Made by a program: the position numbers and the translations under genes. A DNA stretch of 52,918 nucleotides from JAGVGK01 sp038064935 (GTDB taxonomy: Bacteria > Patescibacteriota > Minisyncoccia > Phycocordibacterales > JACOZG01): assembly GCA_038064935.1 (NCBI GenBank), contig JBBTRZ010000017.1:1-52918 (forward strand), in the 5' to 3' direction. The notes under the pieces were generated by a model. That model ran no database searches. It had not been told where the DNA came from and was given only the letters and a program-made list of their open reading frames with translations. This document shows, piece after piece, positions 8,401 through 17,068 of this stretch (the stretch's first letter is position 1; every line of letters starts with the position of its first letter).

Positions 8401-11400
8401 TTAATTAATAATTTCCCCTGCTGGTTCTGATTGTATCATTTCTGACTTCAACCCGCTAGGCAAAATGGACTCCGGCTCAATAATCGCTTCCGGCAATGGT
8501 TCCGGCGCTCGGGGTTGACTCACTAGCGGAGCGGGTTCGACTGGCTCGACTGATTCAATTTCATTATCATTCTTACTACCACCACCATTGTCTCCCCCAC
8601 CGCCACGACCGTCTTCATCTGGCTCCTCGGGTTCAATCTGAATACCCGAGCGCTTAAGAATTCTCTTCAAATCGGCTTCATCAACGCAGGTTTCCCCCAC
8701 GCAAATCTTTTCTTTAGCTCGGAAGGTATCGGCAAATAGGTCTTTGAGGCCATTCCCAGCGTCAGCCAGCCAATTCAAAATCTTTTCAAAAAAATTGTCG
8801 GGAAAATTCGGAGCCAACGAGGGCGACTGCGCCAATCGAGTTTCAACTCTCGAAGACAAAGTTTCAACTTTGAGATTAAGTTCTTGAACTGATTCAACCA
8901 GTAAGGCAGTGACACCTTCATAATAAACGGTTCTTGGTTTTCCTTTTACATCCAGATGAACTAAGAGTGGTTCAATGTCTGATACTTCTTCAGCAATCAA
9001 ACCAAACCTTCTTTTGTTTTGATCGTTGTAAATGAAGGAAACGGGATTAAGAGAAAGAATGGTGCCAAGGCTACCATCAATATTGACAATATCATGCTTA
9101 AACCGTTTGGAAGAAGTAACGCAGGTGTCGGAAGTATCTCTAACCACATCGTTGTTAGCATCAACACACAAAGCGTCAGTGGTTGCTAAATCAGAGCTGG
9201 TTAAATTTTTGAAGGAAACCGTGCCATCAACCGAGAATGTCCGCCACGGCGAAGTGGTGCCAATACCGACCTTGACTTGGTCGGCGCCGGTGCCACCCAA
9301 CACCAAACTGTCGGAAGCTCCGACCTTAGCATTGTGACCGATCGCCGCGGCGTTCGACAAATTGTTGCTGATAACATCAGCGCCGGCACCGATCAAAGTT
9401 AATTTACTACCAGTGGTATTGGTTAAACCAGACCGAAAACCTAAAGCGGTGCTTGAGGCGCCGGTGGTATTGTTTAATAATGCTTCATAGCCGACAGCGG
9501 TGCTTGAAGCGCCGGTGGTACTCACACTTAAAGACAACCGGCCAACCGCCACATTAAAATTCCCAATAGTGTTAGTTCCTAACGAACTATCACCTAGAGC
9601 GACATTGTAATAACCCGTGGTATTTTGAGATAAAGCATCATTACCGATAGCTAAATTATTACTCGTCTGATTATTAGTTAAAGCTCCAACACCGATGGCA
9701 ATATTATTAGAACCAATGGCATTGCTCGCTAAAGCGCTTGTGCCAATGGCGACATTAGAACTGCCGCTAGTGTTGCTTTGCAAAGCGCCTGAACCAATAG
9801 CTACATTACTAGAACCACCAGTTAAAGCAGACAGGGATAAGTAACCAATACCGGAATTCTGAATTCCGGTAAGAGAAAAATTGCCGGCACCTACTCCGGT
9901 AAAAGTATTTTGCGTGCCATAAGTATGTAATAAACTATCGGTGCCTGATCTAATAATACCCGCGGTCGCGGTGGTCGCCGGCAGTCGCAAATTGCCAGTG
10001 ATCTCCAGTTGTTCATTAGGACTCGCTGTTCCAAATCCGATGTGACCGTTTTGATTGACCCCGCCGATGTAGAAGGCGGGGGTGGAGGAACCCTGATTGG
10101 CGACGACCAAGCCAGCGTTTTGAGTATCAAGCTCGAGAGTCAAGCGACCCCACGGGGTAGTAGTACCGATGCCGACATTACCCAAGACTATGGAACCGAG
10201 CAAAATATTGCCATTGGCCCCAGCGCCGGCTTTGGCTCCGGGATCAATTTTGACACTACCACCATCAGTATCAACATTTGCTCCGTTACCGGCTGAAAGA
10301 GTTAAGGATCCGCCGGGTGTATCGGCCGTAGTAGAATCAACAACATCAATCGAGATATCTCCGCCGTTTATTGATCCAAGAGTCAGACCGCCCGAGGCGG
10401 TGATCGTGGTTATGTTCAGCAAAGCCCCCGAGCTGTTTATCCGTTGGGTGCCGGCGCCAGCGCCGGTGTTGATGCCGGTTGTGCCGTTCAAGACGGTGCC
10501 GGTGATAGGGTCGGCGTTGTTGATCGTTCCGAAGTCAGTGGTGATCGTCCCGCCGTTGAGCGCCCCGACGGTCACCAGCAAACTTGCTGTGGTGAGACCC
10601 GAGGCGGTCGTCACCCCAGCGCCTAAGGTCGTCGCGTTCAAGACCGAAGCGCCGGCGATGGAGTAGGCGGCGGCCGAGGCCAGATTCAAGTTGCCGGCGG
10701 TGTCGAACGAGGAAGTGGCCGTCGCCCCGAAGTAGGCCGGGCCGTAACTCGAGAAGAGAGTGGTCGAAGCGCGGGCGAATTGTTGCAGTCCCGTCCAGAT
10801 GTTGGGGTTGGTTAAGTTGAGGGAAGCGACGACGGTACCAATCGTCACGGGAATCGAGAGCGTGCCGTCGGCATTCGAGACCGAGGCGACGGCCCCGGCC
10901 GGGGTCGTCGTCGCAATGACGCGACCAGTTGAGTCAACGGCGAGGATGGTGCCGGCGGCGGCGGCGAGACCGGTGATCGCTTGATTGGTCGTCGTGGCCG
11001 AAGTCGAGGTCGAGTTAACCATCGTCAAGTTGGTGATGGTTGAGGAAGCGGTAGAGAGAAAACCGCTAGAGAAAGTACTTGTGGTGTCGGTGCGCGCAAA
11101 CGAAATTGAATCCAAACCATCAAGTTTATCGGCTTCAAAAGCCGCCGGGACGGCGCCAATAACTTTCCGCGGTGTCATCTCACCGTCCGCGGCCACATTC
11201 ACGCCGAGATATAAAGTTTGATTGAAGTTGACCGCGGCGAGACTACTGACCGAGCCAAGCATCACGCTAAAGAGGCCATTCGTCACGGTGACCGTCTGCG
11301 TTTCGCTCCAGGGATTCAAGCCGCCGCTTGCGGCCGTGTATAAAGCGAAAGCGATCGAGTAGTCCCCGTCCGCGACCGCGACATCGCTCGCGTTCGTGAG

Positions 11401-11505
11401 TTTACCTTGATAATTTATTTGTTGATTGATCGCGGCCTGAACCGTAGAGGCACCAAAAAACAACAGCAAAAAAACGATCGCCGTAAAAACCGACCTTCGT
11501 AGCAT
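8401..11505 (-). CDS. Surface adhesin-like protein with YadA-type head repeats and S74 chaperone domain
   Basis: A large exported protein of 1034 residues. A signal segment (SVFTAIVFLLLFFGA) is followed by NQQINYQGKLTNASDV, a start common to such surface proteins. A low-complexity Thr/Ala/Gly-rich stalk leads to YadA-head-like repeats with the pattern NxAIGxxAL (about 12-15 residues each) near residues 540-700. Then comes a peptidase S74/endosialidase-chaperone domain (SSKRFKHDIVNID, NPVSFIYND, RFGLIAEEV, VQELN). A short EKICVGETCVDE motif and an acidic Pro/Glu-rich tail end it. S74 domains fold trimeric fibres and often cleave themselves off; here the unusual extension after the domain would be released. 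The ATG at 11505 is preferred over 11544 because of the promoter. Confidence 0.85.
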   Translation of the reverse strand: MLRRSVFTAIVFLLLFFGASTVQAAINQQINYQGKLTNASDVAVADGDYSIAFALYTAASGGLNPWSETQTVTVTNGLFSVMLGSVSSLAAVNFNQTLYLGVNVAADGEMTPRKVIGAVPAAFEADKLDGLDSISFARTDTTSTFSSGFLSTASSTITNLTMVNSTSTSATTTNQAITGLAAAAGTILAVDSTGRVIATTTPAGAVASVSNADGTLSIPVTIGTVVASLNLTNPNIWTGLQQFARASTTLFSSYGPAYFGATATSSFDTAGNLNLASAAAYSIAGASVLNATTLGAGVTTASGLTTASLLVTVGALNGGTITTDFGTINNADPITGTVLNGTTGINTGAGAGTQRINSSGALLNITTITASGGLTLGSINGGDISIDVVDSTTADTPGGSLTLSAGNGANVDTDGGSVKIDPGAKAGAGANGNILLGSIVLGNVGIGTTTPWGRLTLELDTQNAGLVVANQGSSTPAFYIGGVNQNGHIGFGTASPNEQLEITGNLRLPATTATAGIIRSGTDSLLHTYGTQNTFTGVGAGNFSLTGIQNSGIGYLSLSALTGGSSNVAIGSGALQSNTSGSSNVAIGTSALASNAIGSNNIAIGVGALTNNQTSNNLAIGNDALSQNTTGYYNVALGDSSLGTNTIGNFNVAVGRLSLSVSTTGASSTAVGYEALLNNTTGASSTALGFRSGLTNTTGSKLTLIGAGADVISNNLSNAAAIGHNAKVGASDSLVLGGTGADQVKVGIGTTSPWRTFSVDGTVSFKNLTSSDLATTDALCVDANNDVVRDTSDTCVTSSKRFKHDIVNIDGSLGTILSLNPVSFIYNDQNKRRFGLIAEEVSDIEPLLVHLDVKGKPRTVYYEGVTALLVESVQELNLKVETLSSRVETRLAQSPSLAPNFPDNFFEKILNWLADAGNGLKDLFADTFRAKEKICVGETCVDEADLKRILKRSGIQIEPEEPDEDGRGGGGDNGGGSKNDNEIESVEPVEPAPLVSQPRAPEPLPEAIIEPESILPSGLKSEMIQSEPAGEIIN

Positions 11506-11514
11506 ACGGCTCAA

Positions 11515-11520
11515 ATTATA
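11515..11520 (-). promoter_or_regulatory. Extended -10 promoter of the S74 protein gene
   Basis: On the minus strand TGC precedes a perfect TATAAT, and the ATG at 11505 begins 9 bases later. No -35 is obvious, as is usual with an extended -10. The spacing predicts a leaderless or nearly leaderless mRNA and rules out the ATG at 11544. Confidence 0.7.
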
Positions 11521-11581
11521 GCACTTTCCGTCCTCAATTTTCATTCAAAAAGCAATGGAAATGGGGATAAATTAGGTGCCG

Positions 11582-12214
11582 TTAACACATTGATGGCGTC
11601 GAAGGACAAGAGTCAGGTCTTGTCCAGGTTTTTGATATATCGTCAGAATAGACACTTATTGAATTAGGGTAAGGAGGAGAAGGATTTGTATGATAATTGG
11701 AATCACGCATTGATTCAGGAACACCATTCATGTTTTCAACCGAACCAACAATTGTTAATTTGTAGCGCGTCCAACTTTCGTTTACTTTATACTTATAACC
11801 CCACCAAACTGTTTGTGATCCAGTAAATGATGATGCTTGGGGATCAGCCGGCCGTGGTTTCAAATAAAGTATTGGCGTTTCTAGGGACAAAAGTCTATTA
11901 GAATCCCAATTAGGTCCAGCATTAGTACAATCCCAACAACTAGTTCCCCCAGTAGAGTAATCTGGGTTTGGATCTGGCGGGTATAATCCATTGTGATCCA
12001 ACGCATATAACTCCAACGCGTTTCGGACTTGAATCAAATCCTGCACGCGTTTCGAATCGCGGGCTTTGGAACGGGCAGCGCCGAGCGAGGCGATGATGAT
12101 ACTTGATAAGAGTGAGATGATCGAGATGACAACGAGGAGTTCGATGAGAGTGAATCCCCTAATAGTTTTTAGTTTATAGATTCTAACTTTTAGGGAATTG
12201 ATTTTAATCGTCAT
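11582..12214 (-). CDS. Type IV pilin-like prepilin (GspG-type)
   Basis: A 210-residue protein with a class III signal: basic leader, then GFTLIELLVVISIISLL, where prepilin peptidase cuts after the glycine and the glutamate at +5 is present. The helix continues through ARSKARDSKRVQDLIQVRNALELYALDHNGLYPPD, the pattern of major pseudopilins of the GspG type and of Patescibacteria type IV pili. The globular part has four cysteines (TSCWDCTN and two near the C-terminal CPSTPSMC). It presumably acts outside the membrane in pili used for adhesion or DNA uptake. No assembly genes are nearby. The C-terminal cysteine pair may replace the calcium site of GspG. Confidence 0.88.
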   Translation of the reverse strand: MTIKINSLKVRIYKLKTIRGFTLIELLVVISIISLLSSIIIASLGAARSKARDSKRVQDLIQVRNALELYALDHNGLYPPDPNPDYSTGGTSCWDCTNAGPNWDSNRLLSLETPILYLKPRPADPQASSFTGSQTVWWGYKYKVNESWTRYKLTIVGSVENMNGVPESMRDSNYHTNPSPPYPNSISVYSDDISKTWTRPDSCPSTPSMC

Positions 12215-12221
12215 GGATTAA

Positions 12222-12227
12222 ATTATA
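12222..12227 (-). promoter_or_regulatory. Promoter -10 of the pilin gene
   Basis: A perfect TATAAT on the minus strand stands 7 bases before the pilin ATG. It begins 12 bases downstream of the secA stop. No good -35 is seen. A leaderless transcript is predicted. Confidence 0.55.
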
Positions 12228-12238
12228 TACATCGAGAT

Positions 12239-14638
12239 TTATTTCCCGTGGCACTTCTTGTATTTCTTGCCACTGCCGCAGGGGCAGAGATCGTTGCGGC
12301 CAACTTTTTTCACATTGCCCGATTGAGCCAAATTAATTATTGGTTTAACCTGCAGAGTTCGACCTTGGGGATCGGTTGAACCTGGGACGGCCAGTTGCTT
12401 CATCGCGGCCGCCACTTCCTCGTTCATCGCCTGTTCCATCTGTTTGAAAAGTTGTAACCCCTCGCGTTTGTATTCCACAAAGGGATCGCGTTGACCGTAG
12501 GCCCGCAAGCGAACACTCTGTTTGAGATAATCCATCGCCTCGAGATGATCCACCCACAGCCGATCTATACTCTGGAGCAAAATCTGCCTCTCGGGCCCGC
12601 TTCGCTGAATCGAGGCGAGCCTGTTGCCAAAAAGAATTTCTTGCCGGCGGCGATACATCGTCACCCGTTGATGATTCAAGACGGTGTCGTATTCGAGTAG
12701 GTGATGACGCAAGTCGAAATTGAAGCCCTCAATCTTCCCCTGCGCGCTCTCGATCGCCCGAGCGACGAGACGATTCTCGATTGGCTGATCTTCCGGCACC
12801 CCGAGCCGACGCATCATCCCCTTGATTTTATCCGAGACGAACACTCGAGCCAAATTATCATCGAAGGAAATATAAAATTGGGTGGTGCCCGGATCGCCCT
12901 GCCGCCCCGAGCGCCCGCGAAGTTGATTATCAATCCGCCGCGCTTCGTGCCGTTCGGTCCCCAAAACGAAGAGACCACCGAGCCGCCGTACCTCGTCCAT
13001 CTCCGCCGCCGTCGCAAGCGCCCCGCCTAACTTGATGTCGACACCGCGGCCAGCTAAGTTCGTGGCAATCACCACACTCCCTTTCCGACCGGCTTCAGCG
13101 ATAATCGCCCCTTCTTCTTCGTGATTCTTGGCATTCAAAAGTCGATGGGGCACACCTTCGCGTTTCAGATGAGCGGAGACTAGCTCGTTCTTCTCGATTG
13201 ATACTGTCCCCACGAGAACCGGCTGGCCGCTAAGATGGAGTTCTTTCAAGCGCCGTGCGACAGCCAGCAACTTCCCAGCTTCAGTTTGAAAAACTAAATC
13301 CGTAAGATCCGCTCGCTGGCTGGAACGATTGGTCGGAATGCTCATGACCTCCAGACCATAAACCTTATGAAACTCTTCGGCCGAGGTCAGAGCGGTACCC
13401 GTCATTCCAGCGAGCTTACCGTAGAGCTTGAAATAATTCTGGAGCGTCACGCTGGCATAAGTTCGTGACTCGTCTTTAATCGCTACTCGCTCCTTCGCCT
13501 CGATCGCTTGATGCAAGCCGTCCGACCACCGCCGCCCGGGCTGAAGTCGGCCGGTGAATTCGTCAACAATTATTATCTCGCCGTTTTTAACCACATAGTC
13601 ATGGTCGCGATTGAAGAGAGCTTTGGCGCGTAAGGCGGTCTCGAGATGATGCACATACTTGATGCCTAAATCGGTGTAAAGATTATCAACCTGAAGCGCG
13701 CGTTCGGCGCGGGCAATGCCCGCTTCGGTGACGCTAATCGTTTTCAATTTTTCATCCACCACATAATCAGTGACGGATTCATAAGTTTCCACCAACTTGG
13801 CGAAAGTGAGATATAAACTGTCGGACGAGGCGATCGGCGCCGAGATAATGAGTGGCGTGCGCGCTTCGTCAATCAAGACCGAATCAACTTCATCAACGAT
13901 CGCGAAGTGGTGCGTTGGTCTTGAGGGCCCGCCTTGACTCGGCGAGGCAGGGAAAATAATTTGCGAGACTTGGCTGGGTTCATGGGCCAGATTATCGCGC
14001 AGATAATCGAAGCCGAATTCGTTGTTGGTACCGTAAGTGATGTCGGCTTCATACGCCTCACGACGAGTGCACGGTTTCAAAAATTCATAGAACACTTGGT
14101 AACTGCCGCTCTGATCGCGCGCCGGATCAACTTCGTTGTGACTCGCGTCGTAACGATAGGAAGCCTCGTGATTAATTACGCCAACTGACAATCCGAGAAG
14201 ATCATAAATTTGTCCCATCCACACCGCGTCGCGGCGCGCAAGGTAATCATTAACGGTCACCACATGCACGCCGCGAGCTGGAAGAGCGTTCAGGTAAGCG
14301 GCTAAGGTGGTGACTAGAGTTTTTCCTTCCCCCGTCTTCATCTCGGCGATTTTTCCCTGATGCAAAATAATGCCGCCCAAGATCTGGACATCGAAGTGCC
14401 GCTGTTTGAGCGTTCGCTTGGCCGATTCACGCACCACAGCAAAGGCCTCGGGCAATAGATCATCAAGTGTTGCACCTTCTCCTAAACGACGCCTGAAATC
14501 AGCCGTTTTCGCCCGTAAGTCCGCATCCAAAAGTTGAGCTAATTGCGACTCCAACTCGTTCACGGCCACGACTACGGATTCAAGGGAGCGCAGGTGCCGA
14601 TCGCTCGCGGTGCCAAAAATTTTCCCGAGGAGTGACAT
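12239..14638 (-). CDS. secA: Preprotein translocase ATPase SecA
   Basis: The motor of the Sec export pathway, working at the membrane with SecYEG. Walker A is MKTGEGKT (100-107), Walker B lies in FAIVDEVDSVLIDEARTPLIIS near 235, and helicase motifs continue with TNLAGRGVDIKLGG and GTERHEARRIDNQLRGRSGRQGD. The C-terminus carries the SEC-C zinc motif CPCGSGKKYKKCH that binds SecB or ribosomes. At 799 residues it is of normal size or slightly short. A GC-rich palindromic insert (FPASPSQGGPS) lies just before the DEVD motif. It has its own promoter and is followed by the pilin gene, a client of the pathway. Confidence 0.97.
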   Translation of the reverse strand: MSLLGKIFGTASDRHLRSLESVVVAVNELESQLAQLLDADLRAKTADFRRRLGEGATLDDLLPEAFAVVRESAKRTLKQRHFDVQILGGIILHQGKIAEMKTGEGKTLVTTLAAYLNALPARGVHVVTVNDYLARRDAVWMGQIYDLLGLSVGVINHEASYRYDASHNEVDPARDQSGSYQVFYEFLKPCTRREAYEADITYGTNNEFGFDYLRDNLAHEPSQVSQIIFPASPSQGGPSRPTHHFAIVDEVDSVLIDEARTPLIISAPIASSDSLYLTFAKLVETYESVTDYVVDEKLKTISVTEAGIARAERALQVDNLYTDLGIKYVHHLETALRAKALFNRDHDYVVKNGEIIIVDEFTGRLQPGRRWSDGLHQAIEAKERVAIKDESRTYASVTLQNYFKLYGKLAGMTGTALTSAEEFHKVYGLEVMSIPTNRSSQRADLTDLVFQTEAGKLLAVARRLKELHLSGQPVLVGTVSIEKNELVSAHLKREGVPHRLLNAKNHEEEGAIIAEAGRKGSVVIATNLAGRGVDIKLGGALATAAEMDEVRRLGGLFVLGTERHEARRIDNQLRGRSGRQGDPGTTQFYISFDDNLARVFVSDKIKGMMRRLGVPEDQPIENRLVARAIESAQGKIEGFNFDLRHHLLEYDTVLNHQRVTMYRRRQEILFGNRLASIQRSGPERQILLQSIDRLWVDHLEAMDYLKQSVRLRAYGQRDPFVEYKREGLQLFKQMEQAMNEEVAAAMKQLAVPGSTDPQGRTLQVKPIINLAQSGNVKKVGRNDLCPCGSGKKYKKCHGK
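13925..13952. repeat. GC-rich palindromic insert inside secA
   Basis: GGGCCCGCCTTG, a short middle, then GAGGCAGGG. On the coding strand it reads CCTGCC, CGAGTC, AAGGCGGGCC, close to the inserts in dus and valS. It encodes PASPSQGGPS at a place where SecA proteins normally run straight into YAIVDEVD. Confidence 0.5.
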
Positions 14639-14647
14639 ACGATCGTG

Positions 14648-14653
14648 ATGTTA
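14648..14653 (-). promoter_or_regulatory. Extended -10 promoter of secA
   Basis: TGC followed by TAACAT on the minus strand, with the ATG starting 9 bases downstream. A leaderless start is predicted. Confidence 0.5.
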
Positions 14654-14672
14654 GCACAGAAAAACAATAACT

Positions 14673-14704
14673 AAAATCTCTTCGCCAGCTGGCGAAGAGA
14701 TTTT
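14673..14704. terminator. Bidirectional intrinsic terminator
   Basis: A perfect 32-base palindrome: 14-base arms starting AAAATCTC around AGCT, with A-runs and T-runs at the outer ends on both strands. It lies downstream of the lysine-rich peptide gene on the minus strand and just upstream of secA, so it insulates the two units. Confidence 0.85.
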
Positions 14705-14724
14705 GTATTGAAGATCAAAATTTA

Positions 14725-14787
14725 TTATCGGCGTTTCTTGGTTGCTTTCTTCTTCGTCGTTTTCTTCATTTTCTTTTTTTTAGCCAT
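14725..14787 (-). CDS. Lysine-rich basic micropeptide (20 residues)
   Basis: The frame begins MAKKKKMKK and ends KATKKRR before tandem TAA stops. Fifteen of 20 residues are lysine or arginine (13 K, 2 R) and there is no acidic residue. A strong terminator follows 20 bases after the stop, which supports a real transcription unit. Very short lysine-rich peptides of this type are, in my recollection, often seen next to housekeeping genes in Patescibacteria and may bind nucleic acid as histone-like tails. No function can be proved from sequence. An AATAAT stands 6 bases before the ATG and could be its -10. Confidence 0.6.
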   Translation of the reverse strand: MAKKKKMKKTTKKKATKKRR

Positions 14788-14953
14788 GATCAGATTATTT
14801 TCAAATTATTTAGTAACCAGCTAGAGCAACAACAACCGACCGTTCTCTATTGTTATTGCTGACACAATTATTATCGCGCGAAAAAAAATTAACCACAATC
14901 TTTTTTCGTCCGAAATGTGGATAACTTTTTATTTTTATCACGCCGACAAAAAA

Positions 14954-15121
14954 TTATTTATGAAGTGTCGGCGAGCGGAAACCAATCATCGCAATCACAA
15001 TTGTCCCGACAAGTGTCACCAGTAAAACATAATTGGCATTCAAATTTCGATTCTTGATAACGACATAAGTCGTCGCCACCCAAATTATTATCAACGACAA
15101 CGCCGTCCACGGGTATTTCAT
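14954..15121 (-). CDS. Two-helix membrane peptide, paralogue of the one at 16667-16822
   Basis: A 55-residue peptide starting MKYPWTALSLIIIW and ending IGFRSPTLHK. It contains two hydrophobic helices (about 6-23 and 31-47) joined by a polar turn (KNRNLNAN). Without gaps it shares 15 of 51 positions with the peptide encoded on the other side of the UbiB-like gene, including M, Y3, W5, T6, W14 and a terminal IGFRS. It is preceded by TGA-TAGTAT (15131-15136) 9 bases before its ATG, directly after the kinase stop. A longer overlapping frame here encodes a cysteine-rich acidic sequence and is judged spurious. Confidence 0.7.
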   Translation of the reverse strand: MKYPWTALSLIIIWVATTYVVIKNRNLNANYVLLVTLVGTIVIAMIGFRSPTLHK

Positions 15122-15136
15122 AATGAGTAAATACTA

Positions 15137-16657
15137 TCACGCCTTGAGGAGCTGTCGAATTTCTTCGTAGTCTTCGGCGTAGGCGGCGATGAGGTTGACT
15201 AGTTTCTCTTTGGCGAGACCCAGCTCCTCCTTCTCCACTTCTTTGAGCTCAAGCAATTGCTCGAAACTGAAGTGCGCTGTCGGATCAACTACCTCTTCTG
15301 GTTCCATCGCTTGAGTTTTTTCCCTAATTAATTTCTCGGCGACCGTGATGGGATAAGCGGTGAAAAAGTTATTGAGCGCTCGGATAATGTCGAAGTCGGG
15401 GGCCAGCCGAACGGCCACTATATCAGCAATAATCAGAGTGCGGAAGAAGAGGGCGATCTCGCGTGGTAGGTGAATTTGATAATCACTAAGTTTGAGTAAT
15501 AGTCGCGAACAGACCAAGGAGGAAGTCGGTGGACCTTCACTCGCTACGGTTCGGAGCTCATACCATGGGGCTAAAATCTCTTCAAGATCAGCTTGCAAAT
15601 TATCTACCATAATCTCTCCCACCTTGCCGATCACTTTAGCATAACGCTTATAAGTGGCTGGCTCTCTCTCCTTAAACCGATCAATTTTATCCGAGACCAG
15701 CGCTTGGCCGAAATAAAGAAAGTGTTTGCTGGCGAAAGCGAGATCGCGGCGCGCCATCCCTTCCATAATCCGCAAGAGATCGAGTCGGACAGTCCCCACT
15801 TCACCCATGAGCCCGAAGTCGAAGTACCCGAGCCGATTATCGCGGGTGAAGAAGAGATTGGCCGGATGCGGATCGGCGTGAAAGAAGCCGTCAATGAAAT
15901 ACTGACGCATGATATCGAAAACGAAATAATAGGCCAATTCCTCTCGTTCAGCGGGCGTGTGCGCTAACCCCTCGAGGACGACCTCGACGGATAAGACATC
16001 CACCATGTCTTCACTCACTAAGACCCGCGCGGTCGACCACTCGGGGTAGACTCGCGGGATAATCGTTCGGGGTTCCGACTCGCTAAAATGTCCGAGTGCT
16101 TGGGAATTAAGCAACTCCTCGCGGAAGTTGAGTTCGCGCCGACTCCAAAGGATAAACTCCTCGACGACATCCTGAACCTGAAAAGAATCAAATACTCGTA
16201 AAAAACTAAGCAGACCAGAGATAAAACGCGCAAGCGTAAAGTCGAGTTCAAAAACCTGACGCACGCCGGGTCGCTGAATTTTAACCACCACCTTGGCTCC
16301 ATCGATAAGCACGGCCCGATAAACTTGAGAGATTGAGGCGGAAGCAATCGGCACCGGATCAAAAGTTTTAAATGCCAATTCCGGCGAAAGGCCAAGTTCT
16401 TCGATGAAAACTTGTCGCATCGCGGCATCGGGCGACACCGCCACCCGCGACAAGAGATTGAGAAGTTCGTTGGCATAGCGCGGCGAAATTAAATCATGCC
16501 GGAGCGAAAGGATTTGGCCGAGCTTGAGGAAAGCGCCGCCTGCGCGTTCGAAGAAGAAACGAAGACGGACTTCCCGGCTAACCCCGCGTTCGAGTAGGAG
16601 GCGCGCGCCAATCCGACCGATAGCCCAAAACCTTTTTAAGAAATTTAGCCAGCTCAT
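15137..16657 (-). CDS. ABC1/UbiB-family atypical kinase
   Basis: A 506-residue protein of the AarF/ABC1/UbiB family. The family-specific KxGQ motif is KLGQ (45-48) in GGAFLKLGQILSLRHD. The alanine-rich loop replacing the P-loop is PIASASISQVYRA, the VAIK-type lysine is in VVVKIQRPG, the catalytic stretch is DGFFHADPHPANLFF and the metal motif is FDFG. Members are membrane-associated ATPases acting in isoprenoid lipid or quinone metabolism. No quinone genes are visible here and Patescibacteria usually lack that pathway, so the lipid partner is unknown. It starts 9 bases after one two-helix peptide gene and is followed by its paralogue. Confidence 0.9.
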   Translation of the reverse strand: MSWLNFLKRFWAIGRIGARLLLERGVSREVRLRFFFERAGGAFLKLGQILSLRHDLISPRYANELLNLLSRVAVSPDAAMRQVFIEELGLSPELAFKTFDPVPIASASISQVYRAVLIDGAKVVVKIQRPGVRQVFELDFTLARFISGLLSFLRVFDSFQVQDVVEEFILWSRRELNFREELLNSQALGHFSESEPRTIIPRVYPEWSTARVLVSEDMVDVLSVEVVLEGLAHTPAEREELAYYFVFDIMRQYFIDGFFHADPHPANLFFTRDNRLGYFDFGLMGEVGTVRLDLLRIMEGMARRDLAFASKHFLYFGQALVSDKIDRFKEREPATYKRYAKVIGKVGEIMVDNLQADLEEILAPWYELRTVASEGPPTSSLVCSRLLLKLSDYQIHLPREIALFFRTLIIADIVAVRLAPDFDIIRALNNFFTAYPITVAEKLIREKTQAMEPEEVVDPTAHFSFEQLLELKEVEKEELGLAKEKLVNLIAAYAEDYEEIRQLLKA

Positions 16658-16666
16658 TCTGGCCGC

Positions 16667-16822
16667 TCACTGGGAACGGAACCCGATGTAAGCGAGAACC
16701 ACGGTGATCGCCATGACGAAGAAAAAGAAGATTTCGGGATCAGTGAGACGGTCCGAGACCATGAGAATCGAAGCGGAAATCCAGATAAATAGAATGGCGA
16801 CCGAAGTCCAAGTGTAACGCAT
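16667..16822 (-). CDS. Two-helix membrane peptide upstream of the UbiB-like kinase
   Basis: Fifty-one residues beginning MRYTWTSVAILFIW and ending AYIGFRSQ, with two predicted membrane helices around a short acidic/basic loop (SDRLTDPE). It ends 9 bases before the kinase start, so the two are very likely one operon. The frame is open further upstream to 16915, but that part (MLAGGRTHIKTF) is polar, overlaps a strong hairpin and lacks the paralogue's pattern. The ATG at 16822 is therefore used. TAAAAT stands 5 bases before it. Confidence 0.75.
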   Translation of the reverse strand: MRYTWTSVAILFIWISASILMVSDRLTDPEIFFFFVMAITVVLAYIGFRSQ

Positions 16823-17068
16823 AATATATTTTATTTTCTCCGACCCAAGGTTGGCCAGCGGGTGCGAGCTCCAAAAACTAAATGTCTTTATGTGAGTGCG
16901 ACCGCCGGCCAACATTGGCCCCGAAAGATTATGGCTAAAGTATAGTTAATTACTAGAAGGCACGCAAATCCCGTCGTACCAGTGATGGCAGACGGGACTT
17001 ACGCAAGACATCTAACTTATTGTGGCTCGTCCTCCACCCGAGGTGGAAGAGAAGCACTCACGATGGGC
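16823..17068 (-). ncRNA. Structured leader or small RNA ahead of the UbiB-like operon
   Basis: Starting below a strong promoter (17069-17096) the minus-strand transcript can fold into several hairpins. One is CCACCTCGGGTGG (17028-17040). A second has arms CCCGTC and GACGGG (about 16972-16998), extended by AA/TT pairs. A third has GTTGGCC...GGCCAAC arms with adjoining GCGG/CCGC (about 16851-16912). A second -10-like TATACT lies near 16940. It does not match any riboswitch, SRP, 6S or tmRNA signature I know. It could be a 5' leader, an independent RNA, or both. Confidence 0.35.

Noticed and set aside
9400..9860. CRISPR-like or tandem DNA repeats
   Set aside because: The periodicity reflects protein repeats (NxAIGxxAL) in the YadA-like head; the DNA repeats are degenerate and lack spacers.
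8401..11505. Prophage tail-fibre region
   Set aside because: S74 and fibre-like repeats occur in phages, but there is no other phage gene nearby and the protein has its own signal peptide and a surface-protein neighbour.
14958..15140. Sixty-residue acidic, cysteine-rich frame (MIVFTHYEIPVDG...)
   Set aside because: It overlaps the better-supported two-helix peptide gene in another frame, which has a paralogue and a promoter.
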